In this document: positions 1 to 5,455 of the stretch, one piece after another
Layout: each line of letters starts with the position of its first letter
Position numbering within the stretch: the stretch's first letter is position 1
Assembly: GCA_002504525.1 (NCBI GenBank)
Contig: DATD01000029.1
Location: 31,405-36,859, forward strand
Origin: Methanomassiliicoccus sp. UBA345
GTDB lineage: Archaea; Thermoplasmatota; Thermoplasmata; Methanomassiliicoccales; Methanomassiliicoccaceae
Reading direction: 5' to 3'
DNA length: 5,455 bases
Translations under genes and position numbers: made by a program
Notes under the pieces: model-generated
The model's input: the letters and a program-made list of their open reading frames with translations, nothing else
What the model was told of the DNA's origin: nothing
The model's database searches: none

Positions 1-392
1 CGGGACAGTGATTCCAGACGATGCAGCGAGGACCGCGCCGCGGCCTTCACCCGGTCCGGGGCCACGAAGCCGATGGGCGTCAGGAACCCGGGATGCACCG
101 TGTACACGTCCATGCCCATCCTTCCCGCCGCGCCCAGGCCGGCCATGAGCTCCTGCATCGACGCCTCCCTCATCCTAGGATTGAGGGACCCGATGTTGAT
201 GTCACTCATCGGGGAGTGCGCCGAGTACTCAAGGTCGTATGACGGCGTCAGCTCAAGGAACTCCTTCTCGATGGCCGGCAGCGAATGGCGGCCCTCCCCC
301 ACCACCTCCCACGCCTCGAAGTCGCGCGAGATGCGCTCCAGGACGTCCTTGAAGCTTAATGCGGAGAAGGCCGGGGACGACGCCGCTATCAT
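1..392 (-). CDS. TIM-barrel protein, sugar-phosphate isomerase/epimerase-like (xylose isomerase-like/endonuclease IV superfamily), 3'-truncated by window edge
   Basis: Translating the minus strand from the ATG at 392 gives 130 complete residues with no stop before the edge, so only the N-terminal part is visible. The pattern resembles the xylose isomerase-like TIM barrel (COG1082/AP endonuclease family 2): a first beta strand at residues 1-9, a second strand with AWEVVGEGRH at about 27-36, YSAHSP at 56-61 and VYTVHPG at 96-102. The histidines at 59 and 100 match the strand-end positions that bind metal in this superfamily. Known members isomerise or epimerise sugars, or cut abasic DNA; the substrate here cannot be read from the sequence. 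The start is well supported: its ATG overlaps the TGA of the upstream RNA-binding protein gene (ATGA), and a perfect GGAGGTGA lies 4 nt upstream. The two genes are therefore probably co-translated. I am fairly sure of the fold and unsure of the reaction. Confidence 0.72.
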   Translation of the reverse strand, partial: MIAASSPAFSALSFKDVLERISRDFEAWEVVGEGRHSLPAIEKEFLELTPSYDLEYSAHSPMSDINIGSLNPRMREASMQELMAGLGAAGRMGMDVYTVHPGFLTPIGFVAPDRVKAAARSSLHRLESLS

Positions 393-766
393 TCCCTCAC
401 CTCCACCGTGCTCTCGGCCAGATGGTCGATCGCGGCGTCGATGTCATCGTCCTCGATCTCGACCTCGATCGCTCCCAGCGGCGGATTTCCTTCCACGAAT
501 GATATCTTGCCCACGAAGGCAACCTGCTTGTTCAGCCTGAAGCTGCTTACGCTTCCGGAGCGGCCGCACAGCATCATGGAGCGGGCGGTGTCCCTGATAT
601 GGTGATCGATGATGGTCTGGCGAAGCCTCTCCCCAGAACCGGTGCGGACGACCATCTCGTCCTGGTGCTCCTCGACCTCGCCTTCCGGGAACAGATTGAG
701 CAGCGCCTGCTTCACCTTCTCCCGGTCCTCGGTCGGATAGCAGGCCGCCCTGGCCACGATGCGCAT
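389..766 (-). CDS. Archaeal RNA-binding protein, COG1325/DUF54 family (PF01877)
   Basis: This is a 125-residue soluble protein. The N terminus RIVARAACYPTEDREKV matches the family opening, a beta strand followed by a T-E-D turn and helix (most members read A-T-E-D). The diagnostic C-terminal block is also present: FRLNKQVAFVGKISF at about residues 76-90, then PPLGAIEVEI at 95-104. The family is described as having a dsRBD-like fold and has been predicted, from gene neighbourhoods, to be associated with the archaeal exosome or RNA processing; a biochemical role is not established. I chose the ATG at 766 because the family-like sequence begins there and a GAGG lies 3 nt upstream. An in-frame ATG at 805 would add 13 arginine-rich residues unlike the family. 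The gene is first in a two-gene unit, overlapping the TIM-barrel gene by ATGA, and is divergent from polB. Confidence 0.85.
   Translation of the reverse strand: MRIVARAACYPTEDREKVKQALLNLFPEGEVEEHQDEMVVRTGSGERLRQTIIDHHIRDTARSMMLCGRSGSVSSFRLNKQVAFVGKISFVEGNPPLGAIEVEIEDDDIDAAIDHLAESTVEVRE
397..404 (-). promoter_or_regulatory. Perfect Shine-Dalgarno site for the TIM-barrel gene
   Basis: The minus strand reads GGAGGTGA, then GGGA, then ATG. This is a full match to the canonical anti-16S sequence at good spacing, and it lies inside the last codons of the upstream gene (encoding VEVRE). It fixes the start at 392 and points to strong independent initiation or reinitiation on a bicistronic mRNA. It is the strongest ribosome binding site in the window. 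Confidence 0.8.
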
Positions 767-787
767 GGACCTCAATCGTCGTCGCTG

Positions 788-795
788 ATATTTGA
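788..795 (-). promoter_or_regulatory. Candidate TATA box for the COG1325/DUF54 gene
   Basis: The minus strand reads TCAAATAT in an otherwise GC-rich stretch. Its centre is about 26 nt upstream of the ATG at 766, the usual TATA-to-start-site distance in archaea, so it would predict a leaderless or almost leaderless transcript. The match to the TTTAWATA consensus is partial. A stronger-looking box at 839-847 competes with it. Confidence 0.35.
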
Positions 796-838
796 AATGC
801 CACACGGCGAGGCCCCGGCCGCACGAAGCGTACCGCCG

Positions 839-847
839 ATTTTATAG
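839..847 (+). promoter_or_regulatory. TATA box for polB, possibly shared by both divergent genes
   Basis: The plus strand reads ATTTTATAG and the minus strand reads CTATAAAAT, so the element resembles a TATA box in either direction. For polB it is centred about 34 nt before the ATG at 878, predicting transcription starts near 869-871 and a leader of under 10 nt. That agrees with the absence of a convincing Shine-Dalgarno (only GGGGT directly upstream). On the minus strand it would start transcription near 817 and give the RNA-binding protein mRNA a leader of about 50 nt. A purine-rich GGAGGGT precedes it on the minus strand, where a BRE would lie. Confidence 0.5.
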
Positions 848-877
848 ACCCTCCGGGCATATCCTCGCCGGGGTAGC

Positions 878-2320
878 ATGAGAGACGAGGTCCTTGAAAC
901 ACTGGCCGGGGAGGGCATTTTGCTGGAGCCCGACGCGGCCAAGTACGTGCTCTCCAAGGAGGATCCCCTGGCGTTCACCAGAGCCGCGCTGGCCACCATG
1001 GTGCAGCACCCATTGGTGCTCACCCTGGACGACCTGCAGGGGATCGCCCCGGCCGCGGAGGTCCACCAGGCCGTGGAGGCGCTGTTGGACCAGTTGCCGT
1101 CCCCGGCCCCGCTGCGGCGAGACGTAGGCGAGATCAAGATCACCAGGGACATCACCGGGAACTCGTGCTGCGAGGGCAACATCAACGACTTCGCCCGTTA
1201 CTTCAACGACCGCTACAATAAGATCAAGGCGATGCTGGCCCGACGACGGGAGCTGGTCGGCTGCCTGCCGATCCCACGCGCGCTGCGCATGGCCAGGGAC
1301 GTCCGCATGGTGGTGATGGTGAACGAGGTTCGCACCACCAAGAACGGCCACAAGCTGCTGGAAGTGGAGGACGACGAGGGCAAGTGCCCGGTCCTCATAC
1401 TGAGGGATTCGCCGCTCATCAACGAGTGCATCGTTCCCGACGAGGTCATCGGCATCGTCGGAAAGACCTCGCAGAAGGGGGACATGGTCGTCCTGAACGA
1501 GATGATCCGCCCCGACGTGCCGTTGCGCGGCGCGGGGATGCGGCCGTCGGACTCGTCATCGAAGCTGGCGTTCCTTTCCGACGTCCACATCGGCAGCAAC
1601 ACCTTCCTGTACCGCCAGTGGAAGAACATGATCCACTGGCTCAAGACGGAGGGAAAGGGCGAGATACAGTACCTGATCCTCCCGGGCGACGTGGTGGACG
1701 GCATCGGCGTGTTCCCCGGCCAGGAGGAGGAGCTGGACATCGAGGACGTGTTCCAGCAGTACAAGGCGCTGGCCGAGATGCTGAAGGAGCTTCCGGACGA
1801 CATACGCGTCGTGGCGCAGCCCGGCAATCACGATGCGGTGAGGCCGGCGGAGCCGCAGCCCACGTTCTCCAAGCGGATCTCCGAGATGTTCGACTCCTCC
1901 GTCCTGTTCGTCGGCAACCCCTGCCAGCTGGAGATCGAGGACCGGAAGATACTGACATATCACGGACGCAGCATCGACGACTGGGTCAGCACTGTCCAGG
2001 GGCTGAGCTACGAGACCCCGCTGGAGGCGATGAAGGAGATGCTGAAGCGTCGGCACATGGCCCCCATCTACGGGATGAAGACCCCGCTGGCGCCGGAGAA
2101 GGAGGACTACATGGTCATCGAGGACGTTCCGGACATATTCGTGGCAGGCCACGTGCACGGGGCCGGCTTCCTCGACTACCGCGGGGTGAAGGTCATATGC
2201 GCCTCCACCTGGCAGGCTCAGACGCCTTTCCAGCGCATGCACAACTTCCATCCCGCCCCGGCCATCATGCCCGTCGTCCACCTGGGCACCGGCACGATAG
2301 ACATGCTCGACTTCAACTGA
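878..2320 (+). CDS. polB: DNA polymerase II (family D) small subunit DP1, 3'-5' exonuclease
   Basis: This 480-residue protein is the proofreading and assembly subunit of archaeal PolD and works with the DP2 large subunit, which is not in this window. Domains in order: an N-terminal helical region (about 1-75); the DP1 motif DITGNS...DFARYFNDRY (91-112); an OB-fold around RTTKNGHKLLEVEDDEG (152-168); and a calcineurin-like/Mre11-type phosphoesterase from about 228 to the end. All metal-site motifs are present: LSDVHIGS (D235, H237), LPGDVVDG (D271), PGNHD (N317, H318), YHGRSIDDW (H362) and GHVHG (H425, H427). The exonuclease is therefore expected to be active. Length is at the short end for the family, similar to Archaeoglobus and shorter than the roughly 600-residue Pyrococcus and Methanocaldococcus proteins. 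The ATG at 878 is followed at once by family-like sequence and has a TATA box about 34 nt upstream. It stands alone on the plus strand, divergent from the RNA-binding protein gene and convergent with the ATP synthase operon. Confidence 0.95.
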   Translation: MRDEVLETLAGEGILLEPDAAKYVLSKEDPLAFTRAALATMVQHPLVLTLDDLQGIAPAAEVHQAVEALLDQLPSPAPLRRDVGEIKITRDITGNSCCEGNINDFARYFNDRYNKIKAMLARRRELVGCLPIPRALRMARDVRMVVMVNEVRTTKNGHKLLEVEDDEGKCPVLILRDSPLINECIVPDEVIGIVGKTSQKGDMVVLNEMIRPDVPLRGAGMRPSDSSSKLAFLSDVHIGSNTFLYRQWKNMIHWLKTEGKGEIQYLILPGDVVDGIGVFPGQEEELDIEDVFQQYKALAEMLKELPDDIRVVAQPGNHDAVRPAEPQPTFSKRISEMFDSSVLFVGNPCQLEIEDRKILTYHGRSIDDWVSTVQGLSYETPLEAMKEMLKRRHMAPIYGMKTPLAPEKEDYMVIEDVPDIFVAGHVHGAGFLDYRGVKVICASTWQAQTPFQRMHNFHPAPAIMPVVHLGTGTIDMLDFN

Positions 2321-2324
2321 GCCG

Positions 2325-2468
2325 TCAAATGATCAGGAACACCAGGATGAGGATGTAGCCGAGCACCAGCATGAACAGCCCCACCTTCCAGGTGATGCTG
2401 AAGATGTTGGCCCGTCCCTCCTTGGTCTCCGGATCGAAGTGCGCGATGAACTTGTCTAGCAGGGACAT
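2325..2468 (-). CDS. Small single-span membrane protein at the end of the ATP synthase operon (47 aa)
   Basis: I do not recognise this protein as a named family. It has 47 residues: a polar charged N-terminal part (1-21, DPETKEGRAN at 12-21) and one strongly hydrophobic segment from about 29 to the end, rich in L, I, V and F with W27 and K28 at its border. It ends inside the membrane segment with no tail, so the likely topology is N terminus in the cytoplasm with the C terminus buried or just exposed. There is no signal peptidase site. The ATG at 2468 has AGAGG 9 nt upstream. It lies 82 nt after atpD on the same strand, the position where Methanosarcina mazei has ahaG, a small hydrophobic ATP synthase-cluster protein. 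This is a positional analogy; homology was not shown. A helper for membrane assembly of the ATP synthase is one possibility. Its stop codon is 4 nt from that of the convergent polB gene. The short length leaves some doubt, but start site, composition and context agree. Confidence 0.72.
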   Translation of the reverse strand: MSLLDKFIAHFDPETKEGRANIFSITWKVGLFMLVLGYILILVFLII

Positions 2469-2477
2469 GTCATTATT

Positions 2478-2482
2478 CCTCT
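2478..2482 (-). promoter_or_regulatory. Shine-Dalgarno site of the 47-aa membrane protein
   Basis: The minus strand reads AGAGG, then 9 nt, then the ATG at 2468. It supports this start over the in-frame upward extension towards 2690, which overlaps atpD in another frame. Confidence 0.55.
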
Positions 2483-2499
2483 GAATCGAGAATACATGT

Positions 2500-2508
2500 A
2501 AAATATGA
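2500..2508 (-). promoter_or_regulatory. Candidate internal promoter (TATA-like) before the 47-aa gene
   Basis: The minus strand reads TCATATTTT inside an AT-rich patch (about 2470-2510) that stands out from the GC-rich surroundings. It is centred 36 nt before the ATG at 2468, so transcription would start near 2478, with a leader of about 10 nt. It could give the last gene a transcript of its own. The match to the archaeal TATA consensus is imperfect. Confidence 0.35.
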
Positions 2509-2517
2509 AGGGTTTGC

Positions 2518-2541
2518 CCCGCCTTACTTGCGTGAGGCGGG
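2518..2541 (-). other. Intercistronic RNA hairpin between atpD and the 47-aa gene
   Basis: CCCGCCTTA (2518-2526) pairs with TGAGGCGGG (2533-2541): a 9-bp stem with one wobble or mismatch, depending on the strand, seven consecutive perfect pairs (six of them G-C) at its base and a 6-nt loop. On the minus-strand transcript it begins 9 nt after the atpD stop codon. No immediate U-run follows; the next bases are GCAAACCC and the first U-rich stretch comes about 10 nt later. It may act as an mRNA-stabilising or processing element, or as a partial terminator that lowers expression of the last gene. Confidence 0.5.
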
Positions 2542-2550
2542 ACGGTCGGA

Positions 2551-3198
2551 TCACGCTGCGGCCTTGGCCTTGGCCTCGGCCTTGTCCTTGACGCGCTTGA
2601 GGCGGAAGGTGTTGTCCCTCTCCATCTCCTCCAGGCGCAGCTTGATGAAGGACTCCGCTTCCTTGAGCTCGGGAATGACCTTGTACTCAAGAGCGTTCAC
2701 GCGGCGCTTGGTCTTCTCGATCTCGTCGAGAAGCTTCTTCATGGTGGTCTCGATCTCGGCGGCCTGGACCATGGTCTCCACCAGCTTCTCGAAGGCCGCG
2801 GTGGCCTCGTCGATGTAGGTGGAGGTGCCTATGACCCCGTAGCCGCGCTGGTCCACCGTGCTCTTGACGAGGGTGGACTCGATCTGCGGCACCACGATGC
2901 CCATGAGGTTCTTGGAGCGGAGGCTGATCTCGGGATGTCCCCGCCTGGCGAAGGCGGCCGAGCGGACGGCTATGGCGCCGTCCACGGCCTCGGCGATGGC
3001 CGACTTCTCCATGGCGTCATCGTAGTCCTTCTGGATCTTGCTGCGGACCTGCTTGGCCTGCTCCAGGATCTTGAAGAACTCCAGGATCAGCCCGTCCCTC
3101 TTCATCTTCAGGATCTTGTAGCCTGACTGCGTCAGCTTGATCCGCTTCTTGATCTCCAGAAGCTCGGACCGGGTGGGCTTCACGTCCTGGGCGGGCAT
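2551..3198 (-). CDS. atpD: A-type ATP synthase subunit D (central rotor stalk)
   Basis: Subunit D forms the coiled-coil axle that turns inside the A3B3 hexamer and couples it to the membrane ring through subunits F and C. The visible protein has 215 residues, normal for the family. It opens with PAQDVKPTRSELLEIKKRI, close to the standard DVKPTR-x-ELL start, then a long helix with KLTQSGYKILKMKRDGLI. A middle section contains YGVIGTSTYIDEA (about 120-132 counted from this start), followed by a second long helix with KRRVNALEYKVIPEL. This is the expected helical hairpin. It ends in an alanine/lysine-rich tail. Two starts are possible: a GTG at 3204 forming a GTGA overlap with the atpB stop (217 aa), or the ATG at 3198, two nt past that stop. 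I chose the ATG because family proteins begin just before the AQDVKPTR motif. Neither start has a strong Shine-Dalgarno. It is coupled to atpB and followed by the hairpin. Confidence 0.93.
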   Translation of the reverse strand: MPAQDVKPTRSELLEIKKRIKLTQSGYKILKMKRDGLILEFFKILEQAKQVRSKIQKDYDDAMEKSAIAEAVDGAIAVRSAAFARRGHPEISLRSKNLMGIVVPQIESTLVKSTVDQRGYGVIGTSTYIDEATAAFEKLVETMVQAAEIETTMKKLLDEIEKTKRRVNALEYKVIPELKEAESFIKLRLEEMERDNTFRLKRVKDKAEAKAKAAA

Positions 3199-3200
3199 CT

Positions 3201-4592
3201 TCACTCACTCTTGCGGTATTCCGGGTGGTACTTCTCGATGTACTTCCGGTCGATCCTGGACAGCTGGTTGATGGGCAGTTCGGCCACGAGCTCCCAGGCG
3301 ATGTCGAGAGTGGTCTCGATGTCGCGGTCCTCGTCGGTGCCCTGGCGGACGAACTTGTCCTCGAAGGCGTCGGCGAAGTCCAGGAAGTGGCGGTCCCTCT
3401 CGGACAGTGCGTCCTTTCCGACGATGGCCACCAGACCGCGGAGGTCCTTGCCCTCGGCGTAGGCGGCGTACAGCTGGTCCGATACGGCCTTGTGGTCCTC
3501 ACGAGTGAGGCCGGGGCCGATACCGGCGTTCATCAGCCTGGAAAGGGAGGCGCTCACGTTGATCGGCGGGTACACGCCGGCGCGGTGCAGCTCCTTGGAG
3601 GTGACGATCTGCCCCTCGGTGATGTATCCCGTCAGGTCCGGTATGGGGTGGGTGATGTCGTCCCCGGGCATGGTCAGGATGGGGATCTGGGTGATGCTTC
3701 CCTTCTTCCCCTTGATCCTCCCGGCGCGCTCGTACATGGTCGCCAGATCGGTGTACATGTACCCTGGGTATCCGCGCCTTCCGGGCACTTCCTCCCTGGC
3801 CGCGCCGATCTGCCGGAGGGCCTCGCAGTAGTTGGTGATGTCGGTCAGGATGACCAGGACATGCATGTCCAGCTCGAAGGCGAGGTACTCGGCGGTGGTC
3901 AGCGCCAGCTTGGGTGTCAGGATCCTCTCGATGGCCGGGTCGTCGGCCAGGTTCATGAACACGACCGCCCGCTTCAGCGCTCCGGTCCGCTCGAAGTCGG
4001 ACATGAAGAACTGCGCCTCTTCCGCAGTGATGCCCATGGCGGCGAACACGACGGCGAACTCCTCGTCGGAGCCGCGCACCTTGGCCTGCCTGGCGATCTG
4101 CAGGGCGATGTCGTTGTGAGGCAGACCGCTGCCGGAGAAGATAGGGAGCTTCTGCCCCCTGACCAGGGTGTTCATCCCGTCGATGGTGGAGATACCGGTC
4201 TGGATGAACTCCTTCGGTTCCGCGCGGGCCCAGGGGTTGATGGCCGCGCCGTTGATGTCCAGCCTCTTCTCGGGGGTGATGGCGGGGCCGCCGTCGATCG
4301 GCTCGCCCGCGCCGCTCAGGATCCTGCCGAGCATGTCCCTGGAGACGGGCATCTTCATGCTCTCGCCGAGGAACTTGACCCCAGCGGCCTTCTCGATGCC
4401 GGTGGTGCCCTCGAACACCTGGATGACCACTACGTCATCGGAGGTGTCCAGCACTTGGCCCCTCTTCTGGGAGCCGTCGGGCATGGTCACGGTGGCAAGC
4501 TCATTGTAGCCGATGGGCTCGGTCTTCTCCACGAAGACCAGAGGACCGGCGATCTGGGTGATGGTGCGGTACTCCTTGGATGCGATGCTCAT
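3201..4592 (-). CDS. atpB: A-type ATP synthase subunit B (regulatory, non-catalytic)
   Basis: This is the full-length 463-residue B subunit, which alternates with AtpA in the A1 hexamer at the cytoplasmic face of the membrane. An N-terminal beta-barrel domain (about 8-75) is followed by the nucleotide-binding domain. The P-loop position holds the degenerate SGSGLPHN (153-160) in place of GxxxxGKT, as expected for the non-catalytic subunit. The ATPase alpha/beta signature PPINVSASLS is at 342-351, followed by R352, which by family comparison is the arginine finger acting on the neighbouring A-subunit site. GYPGYMYTDLATMYERAGR (274-292) and the C-terminal helical domain (about 365-455) are typical. 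The ATG at 4592 overlaps the atpA TGA (ATGA), so translation is probably coupled. The leader has only a G-rich GGGGGA instead of a clear Shine-Dalgarno, which fits coupling. The protein has no intein or frameshift. Confidence 0.97.
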   Translation of the reverse strand: MSIASKEYRTITQIAGPLVFVEKTEPIGYNELATVTMPDGSQKRGQVLDTSDDVVVIQVFEGTTGIEKAAGVKFLGESMKMPVSRDMLGRILSGAGEPIDGGPAITPEKRLDINGAAINPWARAEPKEFIQTGISTIDGMNTLVRGQKLPIFSGSGLPHNDIALQIARQAKVRGSDEEFAVVFAAMGITAEEAQFFMSDFERTGALKRAVVFMNLADDPAIERILTPKLALTTAEYLAFELDMHVLVILTDITNYCEALRQIGAAREEVPGRRGYPGYMYTDLATMYERAGRIKGKKGSITQIPILTMPGDDITHPIPDLTGYITEGQIVTSKELHRAGVYPPINVSASLSRLMNAGIGPGLTREDHKAVSDQLYAAYAEGKDLRGLVAIVGKDALSERDRHFLDFADAFEDKFVRQGTDEDRDIETTLDIAWELVAELPINQLSRIDRKYIEKYHPEYRKSE

Positions 4593-5455
4593 GCCTTGTC
4601 CCCCAGGGAATCGAACTGGTCGGCCATCTCCTTGTCGATCGCCGCCAGCTCACTGTCGATCGCCTCCTCGTACTTGGACTTGGCGAGCCTGTTGCGGACG
4701 GGCAGTGCGATGATGTCGTCGACCGCCACGCCGCCCTCGACCGCCTTCGTCGACAGGTCGGCGAACTTCCTTATCAACTTCATCATGGTGTACTGCCTCT
4801 CCATGGGGCAGTAGGTATCGACCTTGTGGTAGGCGTTCTGCTGCAGGAAGATCTCACGGATCATCCTTGCCACCTCCAGGGTCATCTTCTGCTCGTCCGG
4901 CAGGGCATCGGAGCCGACCAGCTGGACGATCTCCTGCAGCTCGGACTCGCGTTGCAGGATCTCCATGGCCCACTGCCTCTGGGCGGGGAAGTCCTCGGCC
5001 ACGTTGGCCTTGTACCAGCCGTTGAGGCCGTTGGTGTACAGCGAGTAGGAGGTAAGCCAGTTGATGGTCGGGAAGTGCCTCCTCTCACGGAGCTTGGAGT
5101 CCAGCGCCCAGAAGACCCTGACGATACGCAGGGTGTTCTGAGTGACCGGCTCGGACAGGTCGCCGCCGGGCGGCGAGACCGCGCCGACGACGGAGATGGA
5201 GCCGACGGTGCCGTTGTGGTTCTCGACCCGGCCAGCGCGCTCGTAGAACTCCGACAGCCTCGCGGACAGGTAGGCGGGGAAGCCTTCCTCTCCGGGCATC
5301 TCTTCCAGACGGGAGGATATCTCCCTCATGGCCTCGGCCCACCTGGAGGTGGAGTCGGCCATCAGGGACACGTTGTAACCCTGGTCACGGTAGTACTCGG
5401 CGAGGGTCATGCCGGTGTAGACGGACGCCTCACGGGCGGCCACAGGCATGTTGGA
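4589..5455 (-). CDS. atpA: A-type ATP synthase subunit A (catalytic), C-terminal 288 residues; 5' end outside window
   Basis: The reading frame is open from the right edge (S-N-M-P-V) to TGA at 4589-4591. AtpA hydrolyses or makes ATP at the A/B interfaces and is usually about 580-590 residues, so roughly half is visible. Present, counted from the first visible residue: the Walker B strand and surrounding motif VSLMADSTSRW (29-39), EEMPGEEGFPAYL (51-63), the GRVENHNGTVGSISVVGAV region, and the alpha/beta signature region PPGGDLSEPVTQNTLRIV (95-112). The C-terminal helical domain follows, with YCPMERQYTMMKLI. The P-loop, the non-homologous insert and the catalytic glutamate lie upstream, beyond the edge. 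The internal ATG at 5449 is not a start. No intein is seen in the visible part; the P-loop site, where some archaeal AtpA proteins carry one, is outside. The gene is first of the visible operon atpA-atpB-atpD-small protein. Confidence 0.97.
   Translation of the reverse strand, partial: SNMPVAAREASVYTGMTLAEYYRDQGYNVSLMADSTSRWAEAMREISSRLEEMPGEEGFPAYLSARLSEFYERAGRVENHNGTVGSISVVGAVSPPGGDLSEPVTQNTLRIVRVFWALDSKLRERRHFPTINWLTSYSLYTNGLNGWYKANVAEDFPAQRQWAMEILQRESELQEIVQLVGSDALPDEQKMTLEVARMIREIFLQQNAYHKVDTYCPMERQYTMMKLIRKFADLSTKAVEGGVAVDDIIALPVRNRLAKSKYEEAIDSELAAIDKEMADQFDSLGDKA

Noticed and set aside
389..805. Longer form of the COG1325/DUF54 protein starting at 805
   Set aside because: The extra 13 residues are arginine-rich, unlike the family N terminus, and would cover the TATA-like element at 788-795. 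The ATG at 766 begins the family sequence.
1384..2358. Open frames in other registers overlapping polB on both strands (for example 1384-2358 plus, 1556-2281 minus)
   Set aside because: They lie within the complete polB gene, whose motifs occupy the whole length, and their translations are compositionally biased shadows.
2518..2541. Hairpin as a bacterial-style intrinsic terminator
   Set aside because: No U-tract follows directly on the transcribed strand, and archaeal termination usually relies on U-rich tracts. It is kept only as a hairpin of unknown role.
2325..2690. A 121-residue version of the small membrane protein reaching into atpD
   Set aside because: The upstream part overlaps conserved atpD sequence in another frame, is rich in S, R and P, and reads through the hairpin. 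The internal ATG at 2468 with AGAGG marks a normal start.
3225..4814. A 529-codon open frame on the plus strand opposite atpB and the end of atpA
   Set aside because: It is antisense to strongly conserved ATP synthase genes and its protein is a low-complexity run rich in G, D, V, L and H. Long antisense frames of this kind are expected in GC-rich coding DNA with few A/T third positions.
1..5455. Mobile element, CRISPR array, defence system, toxin-antitoxin, tRNA or riboswitch
   Set aside because: No terminal inverted repeats, transposase motifs, regular spaced repeats, cloverleaf or other such signature was seen. The genes are vertically inherited core functions with uniform composition.

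Overview
This looks like chromosomal DNA from a euryarchaeon. It holds the small subunit of archaeal family D DNA polymerase, the last three genes of an A-type (archaeal/vacuolar-like) ATP synthase operon, and an archaeal COG1325/DUF54 RNA-binding protein. The DNA is GC-rich with strong GC bias at third codon positions. Start sites mix a perfect Shine-Dalgarno sequence with TATA boxes placed for very short leaders. A high-GC member of the Thermoplasmata, for example a relative of the Methanomassiliicoccales, fits these observations. That placement is an inference from gene content and composition; no marker in the window proves it.

Layout from left to right: (1) Positions 1-766, minus strand: a two-gene unit in which the COG1325/DUF54 protein gene is followed, through an ATGA overlap, by a TIM-barrel protein of the sugar-phosphate isomerase/endonuclease IV superfamily that runs off the left edge. 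(2) Positions 767-877: a short divergent intergenic region with TATA-like elements usable in both directions. (3) Positions 878-2320, plus strand: polB (DP1), with every calcineurin-type nuclease motif intact. (4) Positions 2325-5455, minus strand: the tail of the ATP synthase operon, read as atpA (partial, C-terminal half), atpB, atpD, then a 47-residue single-span membrane protein. atpA/atpB overlap by ATGA and atpB/atpD are abutting. The small gene is separated from atpD by an 82-nt gap containing a hairpin and an AT-rich patch. polB and the small gene converge with only 4 nt between their stop codons.

Functionally the right half is energy metabolism. AtpA and AtpB form the catalytic A1 hexamer, AtpD is the central rotor stalk, and the small membrane protein sits where Methanosarcina carries ahaG. 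The middle is replication: DP1 pairs with the DP2 large subunit, which is encoded elsewhere, as polymerase and proofreading nuclease. The left end pairs an RNA-binding protein with a probable metal-dependent TIM-barrel enzyme.

I see no mobile element, CRISPR array, tRNA, rRNA, defence cassette or frameshifted gene. The window is mostly ordinary core genome. The parts worth a second look are the 47-residue protein, the hairpin before it and the compact divergent promoter region.
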